A DNA stretch of 64,000 bases from Fredinandcohnia onubensis (GCF_002734285.1 NZ_NSEA01000009.1:138265-202264); one strand, 5' to 3'; numbered from the stretch's first letter, positions 16,256 to 25,742 are shown. Numbers and translations: made by a program. Notes: generated from the sequence alone by a model not told the origin.

Positions 16256-17164
16256 CTACAAATCCGAATAGTGCTCTAATTCTAGAATTGCTAAATACGT
16301 TGTAACAGCACCATGAAAATGTTTTATATCGACTCCCGACTTTTCGATGAATTTCTCAATACGATATTGTAAGCTATTTCGATGCATGTATAACCGTTTG
16401 GCTGCATTAGACACGTTTAAATCACTTTCAAAGAATACCTTGATTGTTTCAAGTAATTCATGGTCACCTTGAAGTTCCTCGGGAATTATATTTTTAAGTT
16501 GGTTTCGAAAACCACTATCCAATCCTTCTAATAGTAGAAAAGGCAAAATATCGTGAAGCCGATAGACTTTCTGTTTATGCAAAAAATGCATTCCTTTACG
16601 AAACCATTCTCTTTCATTTTGAAAAAGTGAGCAGATATTGTCAGAAAGGGGATGGGTTTGTCCGATGAATAAATTCATATCCGTATAGAAATCACTAGTT
16701 AATGTAACGGTAATTTCATCGTAAATGACATCCTCAATCATTTCCTCATTTCTTGTTTCAATTAGAACTCCACTCGAGTCATTTTCCCATAAAAAGATCG
16801 TATCCCGCGGTAATAGCGCTTGAATAGCTTCCTGGAATTCAAGTTTGTCGGTAATCGGTTGATCTGCATGAAATTGGATAATCCGACATTGTGTAAAAGA
16901 AAATTGATCTGGCGAAAGGTTTCCTTGTTGCAAAAACAATAGATTATACCAGAATGCCTGGGTATCAGTCATATCATTTACATGAGTGCCGTATGGTGTA
17001 AACAGAGAAACTAAAAGGGAGGCCTCTTTTGACGAAAGTTGCTCCTTTTTTATCCCAAACAAAGGTCCTGAATCTGTTAAAAACCACATGTATTTCTCTG
17101 TATTAAATGGCGTTTCAGATGTTACAAACGCATCCTTATAGTGATTCTTTAAATTTTCAATCAT
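16256..17164 (-). CDS. yxkF: PucR/CdaR-type transcriptional regulator (YxkF-like)
   Basis: The protein has 302 residues. The C-terminal ~60 residues carry the PucR-type helix-turn-helix (KVFFESDLNVSNAAKRLYMHRNSLQYRIEKF, shown by NAAKRLYMHRNSLQYR). The N-terminal part has no recognised sensor domain. In B. subtilis yxkF is next to msmX, and the same pairing holds here with 109 bp between. Its targets are unknown; control of msmX or of sugar uptake is an inference from adjacency. Confidence 0.8.
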   Translation of the reverse strand: MIENLKNHYKDAFVTSETPFNTEKYMWFLTDSGPLFGIKKEQLSSKEASLLVSLFTPYGTHVNDMTDTQAFWYNLLFLQQGNLSPDQFSFTQCRIIQFHADQPITDKLEFQEAIQALLPRDTIFLWENDSSGVLIETRNEEMIEDVIYDEITVTLTSDFYTDMNLFIGQTHPLSDNICSLFQNEREWFRKGMHFLHKQKVYRLHDILPFLLLEGLDSGFRNQLKNIIPEELQGDHELLETIKVFFESDLNVSNAAKRLYMHRNSLQYRIEKFIEKSGVDIKHFHGAVTTYLAILELEHYSDL

Positions 17165-17237
17165 ATAAAAGACTCCTTATCTTGCAACGTAAAAAATCTC
17201 CTTCTATTATAACAGAAGGAGAAGGTGTGGCTAACTG

Positions 17238-17423
17238 CTATTCAATTTCTTTTGGTGGTTCTTCGTCAACAAAATCACGTGCTTCTTCTATATTTGTTTG
17301 ACCATGAAAACGATAGACGCTTCCACCAGCCATCCCTTCGTTTATGAAGCGATCGACATCCATGAATACCTCATCTTTACCTTCATATTGAAGGTCTTCG
17401 CGCTCTTTTCCTTTTTCAGCCAT
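17238..17423 (-). CDS. Small acidic hypothetical protein
   Basis: The protein has 61 residues, hydrophilic and acidic, with EVFMDVDRFINEGMAGGSV in its centre. AAAGGAGG stands 7 nt before the ATG. It lies between yxkF and yheE on the same strand. Such short proteins with this start are common in Bacillus but I do not recall a named family. Confidence 0.7.
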   Translation of the reverse strand: MAEKGKEREDLQYEGKDEVFMDVDRFINEGMAGGSVYRFHGQTNIEEARDFVDEEPPKEIE

Positions 17424-17474
17424 AAAAAAACCTCCTTTTCATTAGTCTGTGAAGGAGGTGAATAGAATATCCTG

Positions 17475-17687
17475 TTAATTATCATAAACATGAAAAAGCA
17501 TTAATTCATGAATTTGTTTTGTTATATCATTTATTACTTTTAAATCAGGATGATTGCCATGCCAATCGATGCTTCCATCCTTATTATAGGTTCCATTATA
17601 CTTCGTTCCTTGATAATAGAAGGAAAAGCTCCAACCAGGAATTTTACTGCTATTATATAGAGGTTTCCACTGAAAATGTGAGATCAT
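17475..17687 (-). CDS. yheE: YheE family protein
   Basis: The protein has 70 residues, rich in aromatic residues, with SFSFYYQGTKYNGTYNKDG and DWHGNHPD. Its length and position directly downstream of yheD match yheE of B. subtilis (DUF5342). The ATG at 17687 is favoured over the TTG at 17690 because the AAGGAGAG site is then 7 nt away. It is likely in the same transcription unit as yheC/yheD. Function unknown. Confidence 0.8.
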   Translation of the reverse strand: MISHFQWKPLYNSSKIPGWSFSFYYQGTKYNGTYNKDGSIDWHGNHPDLKVINDITKQIHELMLFHVYDN

Positions 17688-17744
17688 CAATAAGCTCTCC
17701 TTAGGTAGTTTTTGAACGATTCGTATAAGCAGTTTAAGGCTCGC

Positions 17745-18929
17745 TTACACTTTTGTCCCTTTCATTATAAGGAGTCTGGTTAAATTTTCAAGTCCTTTCT
17801 CACGAATATATGTCTCATCAAATACCATCGGCTTTGAATTGATTTCGTATATATAAATTTCGCCATCCACAGAACGCCCAAGGTCAATTGAGAATTCTCC
17901 GATAAATTCGCCGCTTTGCTCCACAAGCTCTTTTCCAATATCAAGAACAAGCTGTTGTAAAATGGCTTCGTTGAAACGGCTACTTACCGATTCATATGGA
18001 ATAATTGACCCACCATTTGGAACATGTGTGGTTACTTCATTCTCGCCTGCAACTCGGACTCCAATACCGCTTATGATATATCCACTTTCGTCATAATGAC
18101 ATAATAGACGTAGGTCGTACCGTTTGCCTTTAAATGTGTCAGCCTGAATGGCTTTTTGCAATAGATATTCCTCTTGTTTAAAAGATTCCTTATTTTTCTC
18201 CCAAAATGAGGTAAGGGAAGAATAGCTTTGTTTTTCGTTTGGTGTTTCTACAATAAAAAGATTCTTCCATTTTTTTATCCGGTAAAGGCCAATACCTTTA
18301 TGTCCGTTTGAACTTTTAATATAGAGATCCTGATGTTTTGTTATCATTTGTTCAAGGTCGCTTTTTTGTTTAAGAAGTGTGGTGTCCGGAAGAAATGATG
18401 AAACAAATTCATTATTTCGTAAAATTTGATAAACAGTCCATTTTGAAAAAAAGGAAGGGTTAAAAAAGGGGATACCCTTTGTTCTAATAAAAGAAACTGT
18501 ATCAGTGAAATGCTTCGATTTCTCCATGCGACGATAAGGAACACGATTATACACTACGTCTGGAAGTGGTGTCCGGAGTTTGATCCATTTTTGTATAGGC
18601 TGGTAAAAGGTAAAGCATTCAACTGAATGTTCGTGTATGGAAATTGGTGTCATAACGATTCCTAACGCACCTTCGGATTGTAAGGACAAAAGTATTCTTT
18701 TTAAATCTTTGAGATTTCCAATAAAGGTATTGTCTTTTGAAGAGCCTGTGAGAATCCCTATTAATGGCCCAACACGCTTTCCACTTTTAGTAACAGAAAA
18801 AGGGAGCGAATGCTCCTGCCTGCTCCCAACATAAGAAATGATTGTATTTTCCGTTCCGATTAAAAGTCCTTTATCCTCCTCACATTGATACCATTCCTGT
18901 TTATCGATGTGATAGTATATGGTGCTCAT
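17745..18929 (-). CDS. yheD: YheC/YheD-type ATP-grasp spore coat-associated protein (YheD)
   Basis: The 394-aa protein has the family landmarks: GPLIGILTG (about 53), PDVVYNRVPYRR (about 123), then an ATP-grasp fold with YIKSSNGHKGIGLYRI, KRYDLRLLCHYDESG, and the metal-binding end IGEFSIDLGRSVDGEIYIYEINSKP (shown by EFSIDLG and YEINSKP). B. subtilis YheD and YheC are endospore coat-associated; the ligase-type fold suggests amide bond formation but no substrate is known. It overlaps yheC by 4 bp. Confidence 0.9.
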   Translation of the reverse strand: MSTIYYHIDKQEWYQCEEDKGLLIGTENTIISYVGSRQEHSLPFSVTKSGKRVGPLIGILTGSSKDNTFIGNLKDLKRILLSLQSEGALGIVMTPISIHEHSVECFTFYQPIQKWIKLRTPLPDVVYNRVPYRRMEKSKHFTDTVSFIRTKGIPFFNPSFFSKWTVYQILRNNEFVSSFLPDTTLLKQKSDLEQMITKHQDLYIKSSNGHKGIGLYRIKKWKNLFIVETPNEKQSYSSLTSFWEKNKESFKQEEYLLQKAIQADTFKGKRYDLRLLCHYDESGYIISGIGVRVAGENEVTTHVPNGGSIIPYESVSSRFNEAILQQLVLDIGKELVEQSGEFIGEFSIDLGRSVDGEIYIYEINSKPMVFDETYIREKGLENLTRLLIMKGTKV

Positions 18930-20284
18930 TTGAACACTTCCTCAGGGGCTTTAATCGTCGTTTCCGTTAAGTAAACAGCGTATTGTAGTGGTAGTCTACT
19001 TGAGAGTTTATCGTATTTCCTTAGCTTTGGATGAGAGAAAATCGAGCGACCCGGCTTTGAATTCGCTTCGAAAAGCCATACACTTCCATTTTTATCAATA
19101 CCTAAATCAAAACCAAGTTCCCCTATATGCCCTTTTTGCCGAGAATCAATAACTTCACTTAATAAAAGGGCTGCCTGGCTTAGTGAATCAGTGACTTTTT
19201 TGCACTCTTCAACATCAGGGAAAATTTCGGTAAGTGTTCGCACCACACCACCATTATTTAAATGCGTTGTAACACTGCCACGACCTGCAATTTTTCCAGC
19301 CATCACGCTAACCTGCCATTTTCCTTTTTCATCTTTATTCGTATGAATACGAAAATCAATCGTTTTATGATCACTTCTTATTAAATGAATGCCTTGTTGG
19401 ACAATATAATGCTCCAATCGTCTACTACGGAAATGAGTGTTGACAAATGCCTCAATTGAAGAAAAACGTTGGAGACGATTTTTTCCATCCGCATCACGAA
19501 ATCGACAATAATATTCATCTGTTTCACGATCAAACAGAATTTGATAGATCCCTAAACCAAGGCTTCCGTTTGCTGGTTTAATGTATACATGCTGATACTT
19601 CGAAAGCATTCGTTCAATTAGCGAAAAGGTCGGGTTTTTATGGGTTTCCGGTAAATACGTAGCAACGCGGTGGTCACCCTCTAATAACTGGTGAATTTCC
19701 CATTTATCAAAAAATCCAGGATTAAACCATGGAATTAAGTATTCATGATGTAAACGTTGTTTAATTTCACTTAATGCTTTATGTTTTTCGGTACGACGGT
19801 TTGGAAGACGGTCATAGACAACATTAGGAAACGGAATTTCAATCGTTTCCCAGCCATTATGGCTATGAAAAAGTCCGTGAATGGTACCCTTATCCCAATC
19901 AATATGTTTCGCACCAAAAATAAAAACGTATGCTCCGACAGCTTTTTCTTGGGCCAAAAGCTTCGCAAAAAACAGTGTTCGTTCCCCAATTGGGCGAATC
20001 ATCGACTCACTAAAACCAGCTGTGAAAATCCCAACCAAAGGTCCAATATAGAGATGATCCTCATGGATGATCACTTGTGTTGTACTTGAATAGGGAATTT
20101 TTAAGTCTGTAAAAATATCCTGGGACATTTTAATTTCCTGTTGGTCTTTTTGGACGACCTTACATTCACAGGAGGACGTACCAAAAAAGATACGCTTGAT
20201 TGGTGTTTTTAGTTTGAATGTTTTAGGAATATTCACGGTTCCATTTACTTGATCCGTAATTTTCAGTGGTAGCGGTGTACGCAT
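18926..20284 (-). CDS. yheC: YheC/YheD-type ATP-grasp spore coat-associated protein (YheC)
   Basis: The 452-aa protein has an N-terminal domain (residues 1-90), IGPLVGIFTAGF, the PNVVYDRLPNRR motif (about 155), ATP-grasp segments YIKPANGSLGLGIYQI, DFRIHTNKDEKG, HLNNGGVVRTL, and ELGFDLGIDKNGSVWLFEANSKPG (key residues ELGFDLG, FEANSKPG). The paralogues on either side share these blocks. Its start is 144 bp from the upstream gene, and that gap is filled by a dispersed repeat. Confidence 0.9.
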   Translation of the reverse strand: MRTPLPLKITDQVNGTVNIPKTFKLKTPIKRIFFGTSSCECKVVQKDQQEIKMSQDIFTDLKIPYSSTTQVIIHEDHLYIGPLVGIFTAGFSESMIRPIGERTLFFAKLLAQEKAVGAYVFIFGAKHIDWDKGTIHGLFHSHNGWETIEIPFPNVVYDRLPNRRTEKHKALSEIKQRLHHEYLIPWFNPGFFDKWEIHQLLEGDHRVATYLPETHKNPTFSLIERMLSKYQHVYIKPANGSLGLGIYQILFDRETDEYYCRFRDADGKNRLQRFSSIEAFVNTHFRSRRLEHYIVQQGIHLIRSDHKTIDFRIHTNKDEKGKWQVSVMAGKIAGRGSVTTHLNNGGVVRTLTEIFPDVEECKKVTDSLSQAALLLSEVIDSRQKGHIGELGFDLGIDKNGSVWLFEANSKPGRSIFSHPKLRKYDKLSSRLPLQYAVYLTETTIKAPEEVFK

Positions 20285-20306
20285 TTTTTACAGCTCCTTT
20301 TTATAA

Positions 20307-20429
20307 GTGTCTAGCTTCAGGCGCCATCGGCTCTCTGGTCTAAGCCAATCGCTTCTGAAGGTAAAAGACACCTTCTGTCAGCGCTCGTCTTATGCTTGTC
20401 GCCGATTAGCGGGCGCCTTGTGCTTTTCT
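20307..20429. repeat. Dispersed ~120-bp intergenic repeat, copy 1
   Basis: The copy runs from GTGTCTAGCTTCAGGCGCC to TGCTTTTCT and shares the blocks TCTAGCT, CTCTCTGGTCTA, CTTATGCTTGTCG and GCTTTTCT with copy 2 at 43371-43490. Internal complementarity (GAAGGT..ACCTTC; GGCGCC..GGCGCC) suggests a folded RNA. The right end coincides with the stop codon of the minus-strand gene at 20428. Confidence 0.8.
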
Positions 20430-21489
20430 AAGTAGAATGTAGATGTGTGCAATATTCTAATAATGTCTTATAAAGGGTTTCTTCTTGTTCCGGACTCGTT
20501 TCTATAACTACCTTTCTACCTGGTTTTGAATTTGTATCTAAAATCCAGATGGCACCGTCCTTTGTAAGACCTAAATCAACTCCAAGTTCGAATAATAGAT
20601 CAAAATGTTTTTCAAGAACCTCTGGTAACCTATTAATAATTGTATGAATATTATCCGAAAGTAATTGCCTTTGATTGAAAGACATTTTTTCTGTCCAAAT
20701 CTCAAAGGAATAAGTTTCACCACCGCCACCTAAATTTGAAATGAGATGTTCAGGCAATCCAAGGCGGATTCCACGACCTTGCTCAATCCATGCCCCATGC
20801 CCATTTTTTTGAAGTAGAATTCGAATATCAAAAGGGCGGTTGTCTGCATCATGGAGAGGTAAATAGGTTTGAGATAAATAGGGCTGGTTAGAAATGATCA
20901 TATCAAGCCACTTTTTTAAATCCCTTCTAGTTGTAAACTGCTGCTTTTTTAGTTGATTAGCATCTTTATAGATTGCTTCAACATAATCCTGGTGAAGAAA
21001 GAGACCAATAATCCCTTTTCCCATCGAACCTTTTTCTGGTTTTAGAATGAGTTGATGTTTTTTCATTAGGGTTCGAAGGATAGTAGGTGAGGAGAGTGCT
21101 TGTTCAGTAGTAGGGATATAAGGTGATAATTTCTCATCTTGACTTAAAATTTTATAAATCTCCCATTTACTTGGAAGCCCTTGCCCTAGAAATAGATTGC
21201 CGGGCCTCCTTTTTAACCAGTTCATAATCGGCTGACTTTTCTTAGAGACTTCATCTTCTGAGTAAAAACAGCGGTCATATAAATATGTCGGAATTTCAAA
21301 TAGGCTTTTTTCCCAAGTATGTGAAATCGCATTGTACTTTTCTCCTTGAATCATTTCGGAGGCTGGTTCGATGGAGGTTGGTGTGAATCGGAAAAGTTGA
21401 ACCCCGAAATCAGGTGCACGTTTAGCAAGCTCCGTTGCATAACCTTTTTCCTGGTTTGGATAAAGCGTGACAAATCCCAGTGAAATCAC
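20428..21489 (-). CDS. YheC/YheD-family ATP-grasp protein, third paralogue
   Basis: The 353-aa protein is shorter than its neighbours. It keeps PTYLYDRCFY in the place of the VVYNR motif, then LGQGLPSKWEIYKIL, LKPEKGSMGKGIIGL, PFDIRILLQK, LGGGGETYSFE and FELGVDLGLTKDGAIWILDTNSKPG (key FELGVDLG and TNSKPG). Asp replaces the usual Glu before TNSKPG. Start GTG with GGGGAG upstream. It is not part of the two-gene B. subtilis arrangement. Confidence 0.85.
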   Translation of the reverse strand: MISLGFVTLYPNQEKGYATELAKRAPDFGVQLFRFTPTSIEPASEMIQGEKYNAISHTWEKSLFEIPTYLYDRCFYSEDEVSKKSQPIMNWLKRRPGNLFLGQGLPSKWEIYKILSQDEKLSPYIPTTEQALSSPTILRTLMKKHQLILKPEKGSMGKGIIGLFLHQDYVEAIYKDANQLKKQQFTTRRDLKKWLDMIISNQPYLSQTYLPLHDADNRPFDIRILLQKNGHGAWIEQGRGIRLGLPEHLISNLGGGGETYSFEIWTEKMSFNQRQLLSDNIHTIINRLPEVLEKHFDLLFELGVDLGLTKDGAIWILDTNSKPGRKVVIETSPEQEETLYKTLLEYCTHLHST

Positions 21490-21526
21490 AAGATTCTCCC
21501 CTTTCTTTTATACTATTTTTGATTGA

Positions 21527-22888
21527 TCATGTTAGGTTGGAAAGGAAGATACAATGCTGCAGAAGCGCTTTTGCGCTTGGGCGAATTTTTGTAGACAATT
21601 TATCCTGTTCCTGATTTTTTGATGGTTTCGTATTAACCTCTATAATGGTTGGCTTTCCAGTTTCATCAAGTGCTAGGTCAATCCCTAATTCCGCAAAAAT
21701 TCCGTCCGATGTTCCATCAATAATTTCAGCAACTTCAAGTGCTAAGTCCTTTATTAATCTCTTAATATGCGGAATCTCTTTCATCTCAAAGTTTTCTAGA
21801 AGAACGTTATGAACCTTTTGAATTTCTCCACCTCTTGCCAGATTGGAAACAAATTCATCCTTTGATGATACACGGGCAACAATTGAGGTTAGTTGCCATT
21901 TTTCACTGGATTGTTTTTGACAGAGCACGCGAAAATCCAATGGCTTTTCTTTATAGGAAAGAAGCGGAATACATTGTTGAACGATGAAAGTATGCTGTTT
22001 TAGCCTTGAGAGTAAGGATTGAAAGAGGGATGGGAAGCTTTGATGGACCGTCTCAATGTCACCTGAGAACGTTGTATAATCTAAAAAATACGTATCTTCA
22101 TCCGTTTTTTGGATTCGGAAAATATTTCTCCCCTGGCTCCCATGGACCGGTTTTACAAACACACATTGATATTTTTCAAGCAATTCAAAGAGAACATCTT
22201 TATTTGTTAAAAGCACGGTATCAGGTAGATAAGAATGGAGATGCTCATTTTCATATAACATTTCGTGTACTTCCCATTTATTTAGAAAATGATCATTAAA
22301 ATATGGGACATTGTTTATTTGCAGTTCATTTGTAAAATCAATAAAACTTTGGTGTTGCTCCCGTTTGCGTGAGTGAATCCGGTTATGAACCACATGAGGG
22401 TAAGGAACAGTAGACTTTTTCCATTTTCCATCGTTAAAGATGTACCCTTTTTGCTCATAAAATGTATTTAAGGAGAATACATAGAAAAGTACTCCGATTT
22501 CGCTTGCATAGAGTGACAGTTCCTCGCAAAACTCTCCGATTGAACCAAATGATACCTGGTTGTTTTTTTCATTTGCTTCCGTTAATAGTCCGATAACTGG
22601 ACCCATTTCTAGTTTGTTATATGCTTTCTTGAATAACGTTATTGAAAAATTCTCAGAAGGAAGCTGTAATTCCTTTAATATGAAAGTTGGACATTGAATG
22701 ACAGGCTCGCTCTCATTAATAGATACGATTTTTACCATAAGACTATTCCTGTTACAGTATAATTCAATTGGCTGTTCCTTTTGTAAGCCAAACTTCTTAA
22801 TAATGATGTCACTCATTTTTATTTGTAAAAAGGAATCCTGCTCGTCAGAAACAGGAATCACCTCGATAAGAATTTTTTCCGTCATCAT
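21527..22888 (-). CDS. YheC/YheD-family ATP-grasp protein, fourth paralogue
   Basis: The 453-aa protein has the full family layout: N-terminal domain (1-95), MGPVIGLLTEA, PHVVHNRIHSRKR, then FVKPVHGSQGRNIFRI, PLDFRVLCQKQ, LARGGEIQKVH and AELGIDLALDETGKPTIIEVNTKP (key AELGIDLA, EVNTKP). It is the first gene of the four on the minus strand, with 37 bp to the next. A possible second start codon follows directly (ATG at 22885). Confidence 0.85.
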   Translation of the reverse strand: MMTEKILIEVIPVSDEQDSFLQIKMSDIIIKKFGLQKEQPIELYCNRNSLMVKIVSINESEPVIQCPTFILKELQLPSENFSITLFKKAYNKLEMGPVIGLLTEANEKNNQVSFGSIGEFCEELSLYASEIGVLFYVFSLNTFYEQKGYIFNDGKWKKSTVPYPHVVHNRIHSRKREQHQSFIDFTNELQINNVPYFNDHFLNKWEVHEMLYENEHLHSYLPDTVLLTNKDVLFELLEKYQCVFVKPVHGSQGRNIFRIQKTDEDTYFLDYTTFSGDIETVHQSFPSLFQSLLSRLKQHTFIVQQCIPLLSYKEKPLDFRVLCQKQSSEKWQLTSIVARVSSKDEFVSNLARGGEIQKVHNVLLENFEMKEIPHIKRLIKDLALEVAEIIDGTSDGIFAELGIDLALDETGKPTIIEVNTKPSKNQEQDKLSTKIRPSAKALLQHCIFLSNLT

Positions 22889-23063
22889 GATAACCCCATT
22901 TGCGTAACTTGACGTTCAAACACTATAATTAATAAGGTGATGATTCAATCCAGAAAAAACATTTCGCTTAAATATATAGGCAAATGTCTGATATCGTATC
23001 GTATGAAAAGACAATAAAAACTGTGAAAAAAAAATTAACTTGTATTAACAAAGGGTGATTTGT

Positions 23064-24200
23064 ATGAACGTTTTTTTAATGATTGTATTAATGATGGTGA
23101 TTGGAGCCATTATTGGAGGAGTTACGAATTCATTGGCCATCAAGATGTTATTTCGGCCATATAAAGCCATCTATATTGGTGGAAAACGCCTTCCATTTAC
23201 TCCTGGATTAATCCCGAAACGTAGGGAAGAGCTAGCAAGGCAGATGGGGAGAACCGTGGTAGAGCATCTTTTAACACCTGAAAGTCTAAAGAAAAAATTA
23301 CAGGATGAAAGCTTTGTCGCAAACATCGAGGGCTGGGCGAAGGAAGAGGTTTCTAAACTTCTGGAAACTGAGAAAAATTTTATCGAGATAGCTGGACAAG
23401 TTGGGATACATAATCTTGATGAACGCGCAGAGGAGCAACTAAAGAGCTTTATTGAAACCAAATTTAAAAGCCTTATACATGAAATGGGCCAAAAGGAAAT
23501 AGGCGATGTCATTCCAGAGGAGCTACTTTCAACTATCGAAAAGAGGTTTCCAGCGGTTGCGGAATATATAACAGAAAAAGGTATCGAGTATTTCGAAAGT
23601 GAGGAAGGGAAACATCGTCTAAAAAGAATGATCGACGAGTTCCTAGCCACCCGTGGAATGCTTGGAAATATGGTGCAAATGTTTTTAGGAAACACAAGCT
23701 TAATAGATAAGATTCAACCTGAAATTGTTAAATTTCTATCTAACCCAGGAACAAAGGAGCTTTTACAATCTTTAATTGAAAAAGAATGGAATAAGGTGAA
23801 AACCTGGGAGGTTAACAGAGTTGTCGAACAGGTAGGTTCGGAAAAAATTCTTTCATTCTTAAAGGAACAAACTCTAAACATCTTCCCTGTTAAGAAGTAT
23901 CTTGAAACACCCGCAAATGGGATATTACTACCTTACAAAGACAGAATTCTTGAGCAGATAGTTCCTAAAGGAATTGAGATGGCAGGTGAATTCGTGGTAA
24001 CTCGTATTGATAAATTGATGAAAAGCCTCAAGCTCGAGGAAATTGTAAAGGATCAAGTTGGAACATTTTCTGTAGAGCGACTAGAGGAAATGGTGTTAGG
24101 TATTTCTAAACGGGAATTCAAAATGATAACCTATTTAGGAGCGCTTCTAGGTGGAATCATCGGAATTTTTCAAGGGATTATTGCACAGTTTCTGCAATAA
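23064..24200 (+). CDS. yheB: DUF445 family membrane protein YheB
   Basis: The 378-aa protein has one membrane helix at each end (residues 3-23 and about 355-375) and a long amphipathic helical middle. The DUF445 signature [20 protein letters not shown] is near residue 15, followed by [17 protein letters not shown]. Position between yheC and yheA matches B. subtilis yheB. The ATG at 23064 is favoured over GTG at 23055 because AAGGGTGA lies before it. Function unknown. Confidence 0.88.
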   Translation: MNVFLMIVLMMVIGAIIGGVTNSLAIKMLFRPYKAIYIGGKRLPFTPGLIPKRREELARQMGRTVVEHLLTPESLKKKLQDESFVANIEGWAKEEVSKLLETEKNFIEIAGQVGIHNLDERAEEQLKSFIETKFKSLIHEMGQKEIGDVIPEELLSTIEKRFPAVAEYITEKGIEYFESEEGKHRLKRMIDEFLATRGMLGNMVQMFLGNTSLIDKIQPEIVKFLSNPGTKELLQSLIEKEWNKVKTWEVNRVVEQVGSEKILSFLKEQTLNIFPVKKYLETPANGILLPYKDRILEQIVPKGIEMAGEFVVTRIDKLMKSLKLEEIVKDQVGTFSVERLEEMVLGISKREFKMITYLGALLGGIIGIFQGIIAQFLQ

Positions 24201-24276
24201 ACTTAAACATAAGCAAAACGCTCTGTATAGAATTTCATAATATAACCTCTCTAATTTCTAGATGAGGGTGAATTAT

Positions 24277-24342
24277 ATGGAAATGTTTGTTATAGTGGAA
24301 AAGAACCATTTTGCTCGTAATAAATCTGGACAAAGGAGGTAG
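24277..24342 (+). CDS. Possible short upstream ORF of yheA
   Basis: A 21-codon ORF starts at an ATG behind GAGGGTGA and ends with a TAG that overlaps the AAAGGAGG site of yheA. Translation of this ORF could influence yheA initiation. Evidence is only the start context and the tight overlap; it may be chance. Confidence 0.3.
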   Translation: MEMFVIVEKNHFARNKSGQRR

Positions 24343-24347
24343 GTAAA

Positions 24348-24704
24348 ATGGGTGTAAATTTATATGATGTTGCTTATGGTGTTGAGAAGGCGATTCGTGA
24401 GAGTGATGAGTTTAAACAACTAAAGCAATTATATGATCAAGTGAATAATGACGAAGGTGCAAAGAAATTATTTGAAAGCTTCCGAAACATTCAGTTATCC
24501 CTTCAACAAAAACAAATGATGGGTGAAGATATTTCACAAGAAGAAGTAGAACAAGCTCAAAGACAAGTTGCACTTGTTCAACAACATGATACAATTGCAA
24601 AACTAATGGAAGCTGAGCAGCGAATGAGCGTTGTCGTCGGCGAATTAAATCAAATCATGCTTAAGCCACTTGAAGAACTATATGGTAGTATGGACCAACA
24701 ATAA
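24348..24704 (+). CDS. yheA: YlbF/YmcA family protein YheA (UPF0342)
   Basis: The 118-aa protein is almost wholly helical and matches YheA in length and in the start VNLYDVAYGVEKAIRESDEF. Relatives YlbF and YmcA act with YaaT in RNase Y-dependent RNA maturation, but YheA itself has no established role. Strong AAAGGAGG site. It is ended by a good terminator and is the last gene of this unit. Confidence 0.9.
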   Translation: MGVNLYDVAYGVEKAIRESDEFKQLKQLYDQVNNDEGAKKLFESFRNIQLSLQQKQMMGEDISQEEVEQAQRQVALVQQHDTIAKLMEAEQRMSVVVGELNQIMLKPLEELYGSMDQQ

Positions 24705-24714
24705 GACTTTCTAG

Positions 24715-24748
24715 GAACCCACGCGAATTTGGCGTGGGTTCTTTTTTT
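24715..24748 (+). terminator. Terminator of yheA
   Basis: GAACCCACGC and GCGTGGGTTC form a 10-bp stem followed by seven T. Confidence 0.95.
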
Positions 24749-24878
24749 GCTCATTTATGTAAACTTTAAGTACCATGTACGTCGGCTATTTTTCTATCTT
24801 ATACTTTTGTTCTAATCAGTTTCTTTTTTTCATAACCATATGTATAGGGACGCCCAACTGAGAAGGAGGACCTGCTAT

Positions 24879-25742
24879 ATGTATAGGTTACTAGCAATAA
24901 ATGTGGATGGCACATTACTACGTCCAAACGGTCGGCTTCAAAGTGGTACCAAGGAAGCCATCGATTTCGTCCGTGCAAAGGAAGTTTATGTGACTCTCAT
25001 TACAAGACGTCACTTCCCATCGACGAAAAAAATCGCAAAAGCACTAAAACTGAACTCATTGCTAATTACGCATAATGGAGGATTCATCAGTGATAACCTA
25101 GATGATCCTATTTATGTAAAACGTATTTCAGAGGAGAAAACATTTAATATTGTCCAGGTATTAGAAAACTTTAAGTGTAGCATTCGCCTCCAACATGAAA
25201 AGTTTTCAATTGGCAATCGCGTTAGATTCCCTGGCAATTTAATCGCAAAAGCAATGTTTGGTTCTGGTGATCCACTCTTTTATCCGATGCAGTTTGTCGA
25301 TTCGCTTGGGGATTATTTAACAGACAATCCTGTTGGACCACCTAAGATTGAGGTCTATGCACAAAGTGAAAATGAACTGAAGACAATTAGAGACACTGTG
25401 AATGAGCATTTCAATGACATTCAAGTTGAACTAACAGAACCGCATAAGCTAGAAATCACTCCTTTTGGTGTTTCTAAGCTTAATGGATTAAAAACTTTAG
25501 CAAATCACTTAGATATTCCATTGCATGAAACAGTTGTTATTGGCGATTCACTAGATGATATTGAAATAATTGAATCTGCTGGCTTAGGAGTTGCAATGTG
25601 GAATGCACCGAAGAAAGTGAAATTTGCTGCAGACTGGGTGACTCGGTCAAATAATATGAATGGCGTCTCCTACATGATTAAAGAGCATTTCCGTAAGCAG
25701 CAAAGAATTGACTTCTTAAAACAAATTAAGATTGAAAAATAA
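24879..25742 (+). CDS. yhaX: HAD-superfamily Cof-type protein YhaX, altered nucleophile
   Basis: The 287-aa protein has a Cof-type HAD layout: motif I reads INVDGTLL at residues 7-14, a large cap insertion lies at about 85-200, and motif IV is GDSLDDIEIIESAGLGVAM near 229. In active enzymes motif I is DxDGT; here residue 8 is Asn (AAT at 24900-24902), so the usual nucleophile is missing. The start ATG at 24879 has AGAAGGAGG 8 nt upstream. Position before hemZ matches B. subtilis yhaX. It is perhaps a non-catalytic or modified member. Confidence 0.85.
   Translation: MYRLLAINVDGTLLRPNGRLQSGTKEAIDFVRAKEVYVTLITRRHFPSTKKIAKALKLNSLLITHNGGFISDNLDDPIYVKRISEEKTFNIVQVLENFKCSIRLQHEKFSIGNRVRFPGNLIAKAMFGSGDPLFYPMQFVDSLGDYLTDNPVGPPKIEVYAQSENELKTIRDTVNEHFNDIQVELTEPHKLEITPFGVSKLNGLKTLANHLDIPLHETVVIGDSLDDIEIIESAGLGVAMWNAPKKVKFAADWVTRSNNMNGVSYMIKEHFRKQQRIDFLKQIKIEK

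Noticed and set aside
23171-23695. 174-codon minus-strand ORF
   Set aside because: Antisense shadow of yheB without ribosome site or recognisable domain.
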